Source of the DNA: Thalassospira sp. HF15
GTDB taxonomy: Bacteria > Pseudomonadota > Alphaproteobacteria > Rhodospirillales > Thalassospiraceae
Direction of reading: 5' to 3'
Assembly: GCF_011806525.1 (NCBI RefSeq)
Contig: NZ_JAAVKI010000004.1
Span: 124,001-188,000, forward strand
DNA: 64,000 bases
A model generated the notes under the pieces. The model was not told the DNA's origin and ran no database searches. It saw only the letters and a program-made list of their open reading frames with translations. Positions 1 through 8,783 of this stretch are shown here, in pieces (the stretch's first letter is position 1; every line of letters begins with the position of its first letter). The translations under genes and the position numbers were made by a program.

Positions 1-1
1 C

Positions 2-2587
2 ATCACCGAAGAAGACGCGGCCAAAATCGGCATTCGCGTTCTCAAGGTCGGGATGAGCTGGCCGCTCAACCGTGATGACGTGCGTGAATTCGCCATGGGG
101 CTGGAAGAAATCATCGTCGTCGAGGAAAAGCGCGCGGTGATGGAAAACCAGGTCAAGGAACAGCTTTATAACTGGCGCGAAGACGTCCGCCCACAGGTGA
201 TCGGCAAGTTCGATGAGAAGGGCGAATGGATCCTGCCATCGATGGATGAACTCACCCCGGCACGGGTTGCTGTGGTTCTGGCCGAACGGATCAAGCGTTT
301 CTATGACAGCCCGGCCATTCATGAACGCATCGACTGGCTGACAGAAAAAGAACGCGAAATCGCCGAGCCGCGCCCGGATGTTGCACGCATTCCGTGGTTC
401 TGCCCGGGCTGCCCGCATAACAGCTCCACCAAGGTGCCCGAGGGCAGCCGCGCCATGGCCGGTATTGGCTGTCATTATATGGTCAACTGGATGGATCGCT
501 CCACCGAGACCTTTACCCATATGGGCGGCGAAGGTGCCACATGGATCGGACAGGCGCCGTTTACCAGCACAAAGCATGTCTTCCAGAATTTGGGGGATGG
601 CACCTATTACCATTCCGGCTCGCTTGCTGTGCGTGCCGCCGTGGCATCTGGCGTGAACATCACCTATAAAATCCTGTTCAATGATGCGGTCGCCATGACG
701 GGTGGACAGCCGGTCGACGGACCGCTGACCGTGCCGCAAATCACGCGCCAGATGTTTGACGAAGGCGCCAAACGCATCATCGTTTTGTCAGACGAGCCCG
801 ATAAATACCCGATGGGCGCGGACTTTGCGCCGGGCGTTGACGTGCGTCATCGCGATACGCTTGACGAAACACAGAAAGAACTGCGCGAAATCGAAGGCGT
901 TTCGATCCTGATCTTTGATCAGACCTGTGCGGCGGAAAAACGCCGCCGCCGCAAGCGCAAGCTGATGGTTGATCCGCCCAAGCGCGTCTTTATCAATGAT
1001 CTGGTCTGTGAAGGCTGTGGCGATTGCGGTGAACAGTCCAACTGCCTTGCGGTTGTGCCGGTTGAAACCGAATTTGGCCGCAAACGCGCGATTGACCAAT
1101 CCGCCTGCAACAAGGACTTTTCGTGCCTTAAGGGCTTCTGCCCAAGCTTTGTCACCATCGAAGGGGGCGAGCTTCGCAAGCCCGATGCTGCCGCCAAAGG
1201 CGACACCGGTATGGATACGGTCTTTGCCAGCCTGCCCCGCCCGACCCTGCCTGAAATTGACGAACCGTGGTCGGTTCTGGTCACGGGTGTTGGGGGCACG
1301 GGTGTTGTCACCATCGGGGCGTTGCTTGGTATGGCCGCCCATATCGAGGGCAAGGGCATTGTCGGGCTAGATATGGCAGGCCTTGCCCAGAAAGGCGGGG
1401 CTGTTGTCAGCCATATCCGCTTTGCCAATGACCAGGACAAGCTGCATGCCGCGCGCATTCCGGCCGGTGAAGCCAATGTCGTGCTGGGTTGTGACCTTCT
1501 GGTCGCGGCAAGCTTCGAAGGGCTTGCCAAAATGCGCCGCAACTTCACCCAGGCGGTGATCAACACCCATGAGACCGTCACCGGTGCATTTACCCACAAC
1601 CCGGACTTCGAGCTTAAAACCAACGAGCACATGAAGGTCATCAATGATGCCTGTGGTGCTGATGCGGTGCATTTCGTCGAAGGCAGTGACATTGCAACCC
1701 GCCTGATGGGCAATTCGATTGCGACCAACCTGTTCATGCTGGGCGTTGCCTGGCAGCGCGGACTGATCCCGATCAGTGAAGAAGCCCTGATGCAGGCGAT
1801 TGAGCTCAATGGCGTGTCGATTGACATGAACAAGCAGTCCTTCTACTGGGGACGCCTTTATGCCCATGATCGTGACCGCGTGATTGCGGTCGTCGGTCCG
1901 AACGAAGCCGAAGCGCACCCGATTGCCACCGAGCTTTCCGATATCATCGCCAAGCGCCGTGCCTTCCTGACCGATTACCAGAACGCGGCCTATGCGGATC
2001 GCTTTAGTGCCCTTGTCGATAAGGTGGCGGCTGCCGAGAAACGCCTTGGCGGGGAGGATGATCTGGCCCGCACGGTGGCGAAATATTACTTCAAACTTCT
2101 GGCCTATAAGGACGAGTACGAAGTTGCGCGCCTATATACCGACCCGGCATTCATGAAGAAGGTCACCCAGACCTTCACCGGCGACTACAAGATCAACTTC
2201 CATCTGGCGCCGCCGTCACTGGCCAATGCCGATCCGGAAAGTGGCAAACCTCAGAAATCGGTCTATGGCCCGTGGATGATGACGGCCTTCCGGATGCTGG
2301 CGAAAATGAAGTTCCTGCGTGGTACCAAACTTGATCCGTTTGGCCGCAACCCGGAACGTCAGATCGAACGCCAGCTGATTGCCGACTACGAAAAATTGGT
2401 GACCGAGGTGATTGACGGATTGAGCCATGAGAATGCCCGCATCGCCAAGGCGTTGCTGGCCCTGCCTGAACACATTCGCGGCTATGGCCACGTCAAGGAA
2501 GAGCACATCGAAAAGGTCAAGGCACGCGAAGCCGAACTGCTTGAACAGTTCCGCAACCCGCCCGAACACCTTAAGGCGGCAGAATAA
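2..2587 (+). CDS. Indolepyruvate ferredoxin oxidoreductase, fused alpha/beta type (5' truncated)
   Basis: The reading frame is open to the left edge, so the N-terminal part lies outside the window; 861 codons are visible. The enzyme oxidatively decarboxylates aryl-pyruvates such as indolepyruvate to aryl-acetyl-CoA, passing electrons to ferredoxin in the cytoplasm. Seen: a CPGCPHN motif (bases 401-421) typical of the TPP-binding half, a GDG TPP motif near 593-604, a Cys-rich stretch (CEGCGDCGEQSNC, about 1006-1044) resembling a 4Fe-4S site, and the gamma-subunit nucleotide loop GVGGTGVVT from about 1286. The order matches the single-chain alphaproteobacterial form (about 1150-1200 aa), in which the two archaeal subunits are fused. 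A strong terminator follows, so it ends its transcription unit. Confidence 0.93.
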   Translation: MTEEDAAKIGIRVLKVGMSWPLNRDDVREFAMGLEEIIVVEEKRAVMENQVKEQLYNWREDVRPQVIGKFDEKGEWILPSMDELTPARVAVVLAERIKRFYDSPAIHERIDWLTEKEREIAEPRPDVARIPWFCPGCPHNSSTKVPEGSRAMAGIGCHYMVNWMDRSTETFTHMGGEGATWIGQAPFTSTKHVFQNLGDGTYYHSGSLAVRAAVASGVNITYKILFNDAVAMTGGQPVDGPLTVPQITRQMFDEGAKRIIVLSDEPDKYPMGADFAPGVDVRHRDTLDETQKELREIEGVSILIFDQTCAAEKRRRRKRKLMVDPPKRVFINDLVCEGCGDCGEQSNCLAVVPVETEFGRKRAIDQSACNKDFSCLKGFCPSFVTIEGGELRKPDAAAKGDTGMDTVFASLPRPTLPEIDEPWSVLVTGVGGTGVVTIGALLGMAAHIEGKGIVGLDMAGLAQKGGAVVSHIRFANDQDKLHAARIPAGEANVVLGCDLLVAASFEGLAKMRRNFTQAVINTHETVTGAFTHNPDFELKTNEHMKVINDACGADAVHFVEGSDIATRLMGNSIATNLFMLGVAWQRGLIPISEEALMQAIELNGVSIDMNKQSFYWGRLYAHDRDRVIAVVGPNEAEAHPIATELSDIIAKRRAFLTDYQNAAYADRFSALVDKVAAAEKRLGGEDDLARTVAKYYFKLLAYKDEYEVARLYTDPAFMKKVTQTFTGDYKINFHLAPPSLANADPESGKPQKSVYGPWMMTAFRMLAKMKFLRGTKLDPFGRNPERQIERQLIADYEKLVTEVIDGLSHENARIAKALLALPEHIRGYGHVKEEHIEKVKAREAELLEQFRNPPEHLKAAE

Positions 2588-2597
2588 CAAACCAGTC

Positions 2598-2625
2598 AAA
2601 AGGGCCGCATGATGCGGCCCTTTTT
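2598..2625 (+). terminator. Rho-independent terminator after indolepyruvate oxidoreductase
   Basis: GGGCCGC and GCGGCCC arms flank a 5-nt loop, with an A run before and a T run after. It is nearly symmetric, so it probably also ends the convergent patatin gene that stops at 2631. Confidence 0.88.
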
Positions 2626-2630
2626 GGTGT

Positions 2631-3809
2631 TTAAACGAAGCGCGGTGCGCGGTTCTGAAAATCCGGCAACAGTCGCATGGCTTCATCGCGCAAGTCGCGC
2701 ACCGACTTGGCGTGACGTTTTTGTTTGCGATAGTCGGCGATCATGTGTTCGGTCGCTTCAAACCCGTCATCAATCCCGCGATCAAGGTTTTCCCACGTCC
2801 AGTCATAATTGATGTGCGGCGAAACCGGGATTTCAACGATATCAATCTTGCGACCACTTTCGGCGACTTCGCGTTTGAACGCTGTTACCGCGTCCTCGCT
2901 GGCAGATGCGGCAAACAGCATGATCAGATTATTGAGCGCATCATAGAGATTTTCGGGCTGACGCACCTGTTTGAGATCAAGAATACGACTGACCCAGACT
3001 TCATCGACATCCGGATGGAGACGCAGGAAATCAAAGAAGTTGACGGTATCAACGGTCGCGCCTTCGCAATATGTATCACCGTTGATTTCGACCGGTTCTT
3101 CGATAAACGGCAAGGCCGAGCAGGCACACAGCGTCTGGGCATTCATTTGTGGCAGATCGTAGTGATCTGGTTTGTTGGTGAAAAGTTCCAGACGTTGTTT
3201 GGTGAGGTTATAGGCATTGTGGAACATGGCTGGTTTATCAGGCTGATAAAGGCGATCAAAATCCAACCGGTCAAGAAACATGCTGTCCGGGGAATAGATC
3301 TTGGCCAGCCCCTTTGTCTGGGTCTGATAGATTGATCCAACCAGAAAACGCGACAACGGATTTGCCGCCAAGAAACCATTTAGCAAAACATCGTTGAAAT
3401 TATGCGGGGTCCAGTATTTCGGATTGCCCATAAAATGTTGAACATGTTCAACGGCTTCACCGATGGCATCAGGAACAATCAAGCCCTGATAGCTGCCGGG
3501 GTTAAAGAAATAATTGAGTTTGTTGGTGAAATCGGAAAAGAAATCCGGGGCAAATGCCGAAGCAATCGGGAACCGTTCATAAACACTTGCCGGTCGGAAA
3601 ATTTTACGAAAGAAGGCGATGGTCTGGTCAAGTTCCTGGCCCTCGTCTGCCTGGTTCCAGGCAACCGAAAGCCAAGCGCCGATACAGGCTGAAGACCAAA
3701 TATCAAATTTGATATCTGGTTCCTGCTGCAAGCGTTTGAGCACGCCGATGCTCAATCCTACAGCAGGCCCACCGCCTGAAAGAAAGATGGCTCGTTTGAT
3801 TTTGTCCAC
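2631..3809 (-). CDS. Patatin-like phospholipase family protein (paralogue 1)
   Basis: A 392-aa patatin-fold protein, a family of lipid acyl hydrolases. The GTG start at 3809 was chosen over an upstream ATG (3863): AAGGAG lies 8 nt before it, and the N-terminus then aligns residue for residue with the paralogue at 6462-7604. The glycine loop GGGPAVG (residues 12-18) matches the oxyanion hole. The nucleophile elbow, normally GxSxG, reads SACIG, placing Cys42 where Ser is expected, and the Asp of the dyad motif (DG[GA]) appears as EGA in YCEGATVD. Hydrolase activity is therefore uncertain. No signal peptide is seen. It is separated from the paralogue's operon by a terminator and an AT-rich spacer. 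Family confident; function unknown. Confidence 0.85.
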   Translation of the reverse strand: MDKIKRAIFLSGGGPAVGLSIGVLKRLQQEPDIKFDIWSSACIGAWLSVAWNQADEGQELDQTIAFFRKIFRPASVYERFPIASAFAPDFFSDFTNKLNYFFNPGSYQGLIVPDAIGEAVEHVQHFMGNPKYWTPHNFNDVLLNGFLAANPLSRFLVGSIYQTQTKGLAKIYSPDSMFLDRLDFDRLYQPDKPAMFHNAYNLTKQRLELFTNKPDHYDLPQMNAQTLCACSALPFIEEPVEINGDTYCEGATVDTVNFFDFLRLHPDVDEVWVSRILDLKQVRQPENLYDALNNLIMLFAASASEDAVTAFKREVAESGRKIDIVEIPVSPHINYDWTWENLDRGIDDGFEATEHMIADYRKQKRHAKSVRDLRDEAMRLLPDFQNRAPRFV

Positions 3810-4166
3810 GTCCCAGTCTCCTTGTTGAAAGCCGAACGGGTCGACTTGAACAACTTGGTGCAAACGCCACGGATGCCGCTGCGTGCACCATCGTTCACCC
3901 CCAGGAGATACCAGTCCGTCTTTGCGGACTTGTAGATACAGTGATTATTATAATGATTTTAAGCCAAATCATTTGAGACAAATGTTCAATAGTGATGTGA
4001 AAGAACACGAAAATTCATATACATCGATATATATAATTTTCGAATATCTATACTAAATTTTACTTTTGAACGGTTTACTTTTATATTTTTAAATAAATTT
4101 GAAAATGATTCTGATACATTTTGAAACAAAACTATCAAACTATACTTATTTAATCCCATGAATCAC
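3810..4166. other. AT-rich intergenic region upstream of patatin paralogue 1
   Basis: About 350 bp with no supported gene. Bases 3940-4150 are strongly AT-rich with runs such as TATATATAA, unlike the coding DNA around it. A small hairpin (AGTCCG/CGGACT, 3913-3930) lies in the likely 5' leader of the patatin gene. The region probably holds that gene's promoter; I could not assign a -35/-10 pair with confidence. Confidence 0.5.
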
Positions 4167-4190
4167 AAAAGCCGCCCAATGGCGGCTTTT
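4167..4190 (-). terminator. Terminator of the patatin 2/chemoreceptor/Cache operon
   Basis: A perfect AAAAGCCGCC / GGCGGCTTTT inverted repeat with a CAAT loop lies 22 bp beyond the stop codon of the Cache-protein gene. Confidence 0.88.
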
Positions 4191-4211
4191 GGATTCGGAT
4201 TTTATTATTTA

Positions 4212-4682
4212 TTATTCGTAATAACCAACCATGAAAATCTTGCCGTCGTGGGCTTTCACCCAAGTTTTCTTTTCAGCGAGCTTTTTGGTTTGCGGATGAG
4301 TCCATGTGTAGTTCGACCAGCCACCATCCGGGCTTGTTTTGCCGGTTTCGACCATGTCACGAATGATGAACTTGCTGTTCACATCCTGCAGATCCCAAAG
4401 ACCCGGGTTGTTCACAAGCTTCGGGTTGATCGCATGGGTCAGAAACGTTCCTTTTTCCCCGTCGGCAACGATGACGTAAAACTCGTCAAATACGTAGTCA
4501 CCGGACTTGTCATCAAACACTGCAAATGACTTTTCCTGACCGACTTCGTCATACAGGGCGATTGCCTTGTCGACCAGATCCTTGGCCGTTGCTTCCTTGT
4601 CCTGTGCCATGGCTGATGACACGTTCAACACCATCAAAAACGACACACACGCCGCAACGAAAGAACGCAAAACGATTTTCAT
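4212..4682 (-). CDS. Secreted single-Cache-domain protein
   Basis: A 156-aa protein with a Sec signal peptide (MKIVLRSF then a hydrophobic core, AMA-Q cleavage near residue 26), so it is probably periplasmic. The mature part follows the single-Cache pattern: a strand with HAINPKLV, a LQDVNSKFIIRDMV segment, GWSNYTWTHP, a lysine-rich KKTWVKAHDG strand and a C-terminal MVGYYE. Such domains bind small carboxylates or amines, usually as receptor ectodomains; here it stands alone without a membrane anchor. It is the last gene of a unit with the chemoreceptor directly upstream (42 bp gap), so it may present a ligand to that receptor (inference). AAGGGG lies about 9 nt before the ATG. Confidence 0.78.
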   Translation of the reverse strand: MKIVLRSFVAACVSFLMVLNVSSAMAQDKEATAKDLVDKAIALYDEVGQEKSFAVFDDKSGDYVFDEFYVIVADGEKGTFLTHAINPKLVNNPGLWDLQDVNSKFIIRDMVETGKTSPDGGWSNYTWTHPQTKKLAEKKTWVKAHDGKIFMVGYYE

Positions 4683-4724
4683 CCTGAATACCCCTTAGTG
4701 ATGAAAGTTGAGTTGGTGAAGGAA

Positions 4725-6449
4725 TTAAACTGCACGCAGGCGCGCGACGAGTTCATCGACAGAGCTGCTCAGCCCTGCCATTTCGCGGCTAAGTTCGCTG
4801 GTTGCCTCGCCAACGCTGCCTGCGGAATCACGGGTGGCACGAGCGATCTCACGCACGTCCCCAATGCCGCCCGAAACGGTTTCGGCATAACCGGCTGCCT
4901 CGGAAATGCTGCTGCTGATCTGACCAGTAGCATTGCCCTGCTCCATGACGGACTCTGCCGTCATTTTCAGAATTTCGTTGATGCTCTGAACACTCTCGAC
5001 AATCGTCCGGATTGCATCGACAGCCTGACCGGTTTCCGCCCGGACATTGGCAATTTCCGATGCGATCTCTTCGGTCGATTTTGCCGTCTGGCTGGCAAGG
5101 TTCTTGACCTCATTGGCAACCACGGCAAATCCTTTGCCCGCCTCGCCGGCACGGGCCGATTCAATCGTTGCATTCAGCGCCAGAAGGTTGGTCTGTTCGG
5201 CAATACTGCCAATCAACGCAGCAACATCTTCGATCCGAATGCTGGCATCTTCGAGACGGCGAATTTTTTCGTCCGCATCAAGTGCCTGTTCGCTGGCCTC
5301 TTGTGCCTGACGGCTACTTTTCTGGATTTCCTCGCTGATATGGGAAATCGCAGATGCAAGTCCGGACGCTGCCTGGGAAATCTCGCCCATGTTGTGGCTG
5401 GATTTACCCGAGGCATCAAAGGCGCTTTCGCTTTGCTGATCCGTACGCTCGGCATTGCCCAGAAGTGCCGATGCAGAAGCACCGATCTCCTCAATCGCGG
5501 CACTGACCGCAGTCGCCGTGCCCTGTACCGAAGTCTCGATATCATGGGCCAGTTCCTGCATGATCTTGCGCTTTTCCTCAACCGCGCGGGCTTCGTCCTC
5601 CTGACGTTGCTCTTCGGCGGCTTCCAGGCTTTCGGCATTCTGACGGAACACTTCGACCGCATCGGCCATTTTGCCCATTTCGTCTTTGCGACCGGTGAAG
5701 GGCACCAAAATATCGGTTTTGCCTTCGGCAATCTCACGCATGACGTGCGTCAGCTTTTTGACCGGTGCGCCGATAAGGGATGCGATAACAAAACTGATCA
5801 CCGCCATGGCAACCGATGCCAGAACCGCGGCAATGATTGTCTGATCCTGTGCAGAGCTGCCGACCGCCATGGCCGCACCGCTTGCACTGTCCATTCTGAG
5901 CTCTGCGGTTCCGCGCAGCTTGGAAAGAATATCCATCAGTGCTTCATAATCGGACTGTGCCGACCAGGAGAAGCTGAGCGCACCCGTGTAATCAATATCG
6001 AGCATGCCAAGAACCTGATTGACCTTGCCAAGATAACCGTCAAAGCGCTCTTGGGCGTCAACCGACATCTGGCGACCGGTTTCTGTAAGGCTGTCGCTGT
6101 CAAGCAGGGTTACAAAGGACTGACGCGCATCGCTGATCTGGGTTTCAAGATCTTGCAAAACGGCATTCATCCGGTCTTCGTCAACACCGGCTGCGGACCA
6201 GGAAAGCAAACGATAGAGGGTCTGATGCACCCTGGTCACATTGCGATCAATCTCGCTAATATCCTTGACCTCCGGATACGCCTTGCTGACGGCGAATTCC
6301 AGACCGTCAGAAAGTGACAGGATGGCACGCCCGCCAATCAGACTGACAGCGATGATCGCGACAACGGCGATAACCGGCAAAATGGAAAGTTTGGTCCCGA
6401 TATTCAGATTCGCAAAAGTCTTCATTCTTTGGATATCCAAAATTGACAT
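4725..6449 (-). CDS. Methyl-accepting chemotaxis protein
   Basis: A 574-aa transmembrane chemoreceptor. TM1 lies near residues 19-40 ([13 protein letters not shown]), followed by a helical periplasmic domain of about 160 residues of four-helix-bundle type, TM2 near 205-225, a HAMP segment with [18 protein letters not shown], and a long cytoplasmic signalling coiled coil. The conserved hairpin tip ([20 protein letters not shown]) contacts CheA/CheW. No C-terminal pentapeptide tether for CheR/CheB is present. The start is uncertain: ATG 6449 and ATG 6425 (MKTFANLN) are both possible and neither has a strong ribosome-binding site. It begins 12 bp after the patatin 2 stop codon, so the two are almost certainly co-transcribed, with the Cache gene after it. 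Confidence 0.95.
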   Translation of the reverse strand: MSILDIQRMKTFANLNIGTKLSILPVIAVVAIIAVSLIGGRAILSLSDGLEFAVSKAYPEVKDISEIDRNVTRVHQTLYRLLSWSAAGVDEDRMNAVLQDLETQISDARQSFVTLLDSDSLTETGRQMSVDAQERFDGYLGKVNQVLGMLDIDYTGALSFSWSAQSDYEALMDILSKLRGTAELRMDSASGAAMAVGSSAQDQTIIAAVLASVAMAVISFVIASLIGAPVKKLTHVMREIAEGKTDILVPFTGRKDEMGKMADAVEVFRQNAESLEAAEEQRQEDEARAVEEKRKIMQELAHDIETSVQGTATAVSAAIEEIGASASALLGNAERTDQQSESAFDASGKSSHNMGEISQAASGLASAISHISEEIQKSSRQAQEASEQALDADEKIRRLEDASIRIEDVAALIGSIAEQTNLLALNATIESARAGEAGKGFAVVANEVKNLASQTAKSTEEIASEIANVRAETGQAVDAIRTIVESVQSINEILKMTAESVMEQGNATGQISSSISEAAGYAETVSGGIGDVREIARATRDSAGSVGEATSELSREMAGLSSSVDELVARLRAV

Positions 6450-6461
6450 TCACAGATGGCA

Positions 6462-7604
6462 TCAGGCGGCGTCGTTACTTGCCGCCTGAAGTTTGGCAAC
6501 AGTCACGTCGCCGGTCGTATTTCGATATGCAGAAAGAACACCATTGGTCGCGCGATAGCCGTCCTCGATGCTCCGATCGAGGTTTTCCCACGTCCAGTCG
6601 TAGCTGATATTGGCCTCTACCGGGATTTCGATGACCCGGATATCGCGTCCGCTTTCGGCGACCTTGTATTTGAAAAGCTTGACGTCATCTTCGCTGGTGG
6701 TTGCCGCAAACAGCATCACCAGATTGTTCAGCGCGTCATAAAGATTATCAGGTTGACGTATCTGTTTAACGTCAAGGATACGACTGACCCAAACCTCGTC
6801 CAGATCCGGATTAAGCCTCAGCAGGTCATAGAAATTGACCGTATCAACCGTGGCCCCTTCGCAATAGGTATCCGCCCCGATAACCACTGGCTCCTCGATA
6901 TAGGGCAGCGCGGAACAGGCACACAGCGTCTGGGCATTCATCCCCTGCAGGCCATACTGCATCGGGCGATTGGTAAACAGCTCAAGGCGCTGGCGCGTCA
7001 GGTTATAGGCGTTGTGCAGGATGGCGGGTTTGTCATCTTCGTAAAGCCGGTCGAAATCCAGCAAGTCGAGGAAAGCACTGTCAGGATAGTAAATGCGCGA
7101 TAGCCCGCGATTTCGCGACTGATACATCGCCCCCATCATGAACCGTGACAGCGGGTTGGCGACCATAAATCCATTCAGGATCAGGGAGTTGATATTGCCC
7201 GGCGTCCAGTATTTCGGCTTTGCCAGAAACTCCTGCACATAGGATACCGCCTCCATGATGGCTTCGGGCACGATCAATCCCTGATAGCTTCTGGGATCGA
7301 GCATATAGGCGATCGTATTACTGGTCTGGGAAAAGAAATCAGGCGCAAATGCCGCGGCAATCGGGAACCGGTCATAGACTTTTTCCGGTCGACAGATGCG
7401 TTTGAAAAAGTCGACGGTCTGCTCATACTCGCGGCCGGGATCGGACTGGTTCCAGGACACCGCAAGCCAGGCGCCGATACAGGCTGTCGACCAGACATCA
7501 AATTTGAGATCGGGTTCTTCGTGCAGCCTTTTCAGCGCACCGATACTCAAACCAACTGCTGGTCCACCACCAGCCAAAGCGATCGCACGTTTCTTTTCCG
7601 CCAT
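6462..7604 (-). CDS. Patatin-like phospholipase family protein (paralogue 2)
   Basis: A 380-aa paralogue of the protein at 2631-3809, similar along its whole length. The glycine loop GGGPAVG (12-18) is present; the nucleophile elbow reads TACIG with Cys42 instead of Ser, and the dyad motif reads YCEGATVD. The shared substitutions suggest a distinct subfamily, not decay of one copy. GGGGGA precedes the ATG. It is the first gene of the unit patatin 2 - chemoreceptor - Cache protein, an unusual partner set for a lipid hydrolase. No signal peptide or membrane segment is visible, so it should act in the cytoplasm or at the inner face of the membrane. Confidence 0.85.
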   Translation of the reverse strand: MAEKKRAIALAGGGPAVGLSIGALKRLHEEPDLKFDVWSTACIGAWLAVSWNQSDPGREYEQTVDFFKRICRPEKVYDRFPIAAAFAPDFFSQTSNTIAYMLDPRSYQGLIVPEAIMEAVSYVQEFLAKPKYWTPGNINSLILNGFMVANPLSRFMMGAMYQSRNRGLSRIYYPDSAFLDLLDFDRLYEDDKPAILHNAYNLTRQRLELFTNRPMQYGLQGMNAQTLCACSALPYIEEPVVIGADTYCEGATVDTVNFYDLLRLNPDLDEVWVSRILDVKQIRQPDNLYDALNNLVMLFAATTSEDDVKLFKYKVAESGRDIRVIEIPVEANISYDWTWENLDRSIEDGYRATNGVLSAYRNTTGDVTVAKLQAASNDAA

Positions 7605-7900
7605 GTCGTCGTCCCCCGTTTAAGGAACCGGGCATTACACCCAACACGGGCCAGTCGACACAAAGGTCAAAGACAGAAATCGAAAACTGCTTAGTCTGGC
7701 CCAAACGTTCTCGCAGTGCATATATTGCATCGCACAAACACAACCTCTAGACCAGTGCGCTTCGTCACACCTAAACCTATACGTTCTGATGCTATTCAGG
7801 TGTATATTATAAGTTGAAATCTAATTTTTTTATTTAAAAACAATCAGATAGTTGCCTTCATCAATTTGAAATAATAACAGGATGCTATCCTTTTGAGAGC
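7605..7900. other. Intergenic region upstream of patatin 2
   Basis: About 296 bp with no supported gene; the part from 7795 to 7880 is AT-rich. It should hold the promoter of the patatin 2 operon. No terminator is evident after mmcB, whose stop lies at 7901. Confidence 0.4.
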
Positions 7901-8347
7901 CTATCCCAATACATTTTCCTTTGAAGAAAACTTGTTTCCCCGCCCTGCTGCGGTCTGTCCGAAGGAGATCAGAAGCTTTTTTCGACGCGCTGCGGAAAGC
8001 TTTTTTTCGGTACTTGGCCGGATAATCGCGGCCTCAAATCGGTCAGCCACAATCAGCCCATGACCATCAGGAATGAGCTCCTTGGGGAAGTCCATCGGAA
8101 CGGCAAAGAAAAATCGGTCACAATAATCCAGATAACTTTGCCATTTCTGATCAACCCGGAAATCCTCCACCGATGATTTCACCTCGACTGCCCAGAGTTC
8201 CCCCTTGGGACCAAGGGCCAACACATCAAGCCGGCGGCCATTCCCCAAACGCAGTTCCGTCAGGCAGGCCATCTGATGGTGATATAACAGCCGACAGACA
8301 CCTTCGGTAACTTCGGCAGTGATTTCAGGGCGGGATAAAGCTGTCAT
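7901..8347 (-). CDS. mmcB: MmcB family DNA repair protein
   Basis: A 148-aa protein with the PD-(D/E)XK nuclease-like pattern of the MmcB family: ELRLGNGRRLDVLAL (catalytic Asp), then WAVEVKSSVEDFRVD (the E-x-K element), and a YCDRFFFAVP strand. In Caulobacter the family is SOS-induced and takes part in DNA damage repair/mutagenesis with ImuABC; that is family knowledge, and no SOS box was recognised here. The C-terminal 40 residues are basic. The upstream terminator at 8367-8392 separates it from gapR. No strong ribosome-binding site is seen before the ATG. Confidence 0.85.
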   Translation of the reverse strand: MTALSRPEITAEVTEGVCRLLYHHQMACLTELRLGNGRRLDVLALGPKGELWAVEVKSSVEDFRVDQKWQSYLDYCDRFFFAVPMDFPKELIPDGHGLIVADRFEAAIIRPSTEKKLSAARRKKLLISFGQTAAGRGNKFSSKENVLG

Positions 8348-8366
8348 ATGCCAAGATTACAAAAGC

Positions 8367-8392
8367 AAAAGCCCGCTTGAAAGCGGGCTTTT
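8367..8392 (-). terminator. Terminator of gapR
   Basis: AAAAGCCCGCTT / AAGCGGGCTTTT arms form an almost continuous palindrome 34 bp beyond the gapR stop codon. Confidence 0.88.
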
Positions 8393-8425
8393 GGCATTCT
8401 CTTCTGGTCTGCTGACAGGGTGCTG

Positions 8426-8671
8426 TCAGCTCATACCCAGCGCACGTTTGTAGACTTCCAGGATTTCTTCCTGTTCGGTGCGCTCGTGGTCTTCCATTTT
8501 GCGCAGACGAATGATCTGGCGCAGGATTTTCACGTCATAGCCAAGCGCCTTGGCTTCACCGTAAACTTCCTTGATGTCAGCCATAAGGTTGGCTTTTTCT
8601 TCTTCAAGGCGTTCGATACGCTCGACATAACTCGCAAGCTGATCGGCTGCGATACCACCGACTTCGGTCAT
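8426..8671 (-). CDS. gapR: GapR family nucleoid-associated protein (DUF2312)
   Basis: An 81-aa protein of the alphaproteobacterial GapR family. In Caulobacter GapR clamps overtwisted DNA ahead of polymerases and helps topoisomerases during replication. Seen: an N-terminal coiled coil (ASYVERIERLEEEKANLMADI), the conserved EAKALGYDVKILRQIIRLRK segment, and an acidic C-terminal helix (ERTEQEEILEVYKRALG). Length is typical. ATG 8671 is chosen because GGAGAAG lies just upstream; a longer frame from 8734 would add 21 residues absent from the family. It has its own terminator, so it is probably monocistronic. Confidence 0.93.
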   Translation of the reverse strand: MTEVGGIAADQLASYVERIERLEEEKANLMADIKEVYGEAKALGYDVKILRQIIRLRKMEDHERTEQEEILEVYKRALGMS

Positions 8672-8783
8672 CAATTCTTCTCCGATGATGGATTGCACAG
8701 CGGATATCCGATGCGCGGAATTCAAAGGGCCCAAACCCGTTTCGGCGCGACGATACTCAATGCATTCGTCGCTGACAAGCCCG

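Noticed and set aside
788..1918. Overlapping minus-strand frames inside the indolepyruvate oxidoreductase gene
   Set aside because: They are shadows of the codon pattern of the real gene and encode no recognisable protein.
3913..3930. Small hairpin AGTCCG/CGGACT upstream of patatin 1
   Set aside because: Six base pairs without a T run; too small to call as a terminator or riboswitch.
4698..6317. A 539-codon open frame on the plus strand
   Set aside because: It is antisense to the chemoreceptor gene over nearly its whole length; the Cys- and His-rich, low-hydrophobic product shows no domain, while the opposite strand has a complete, recognised chemoreceptor.
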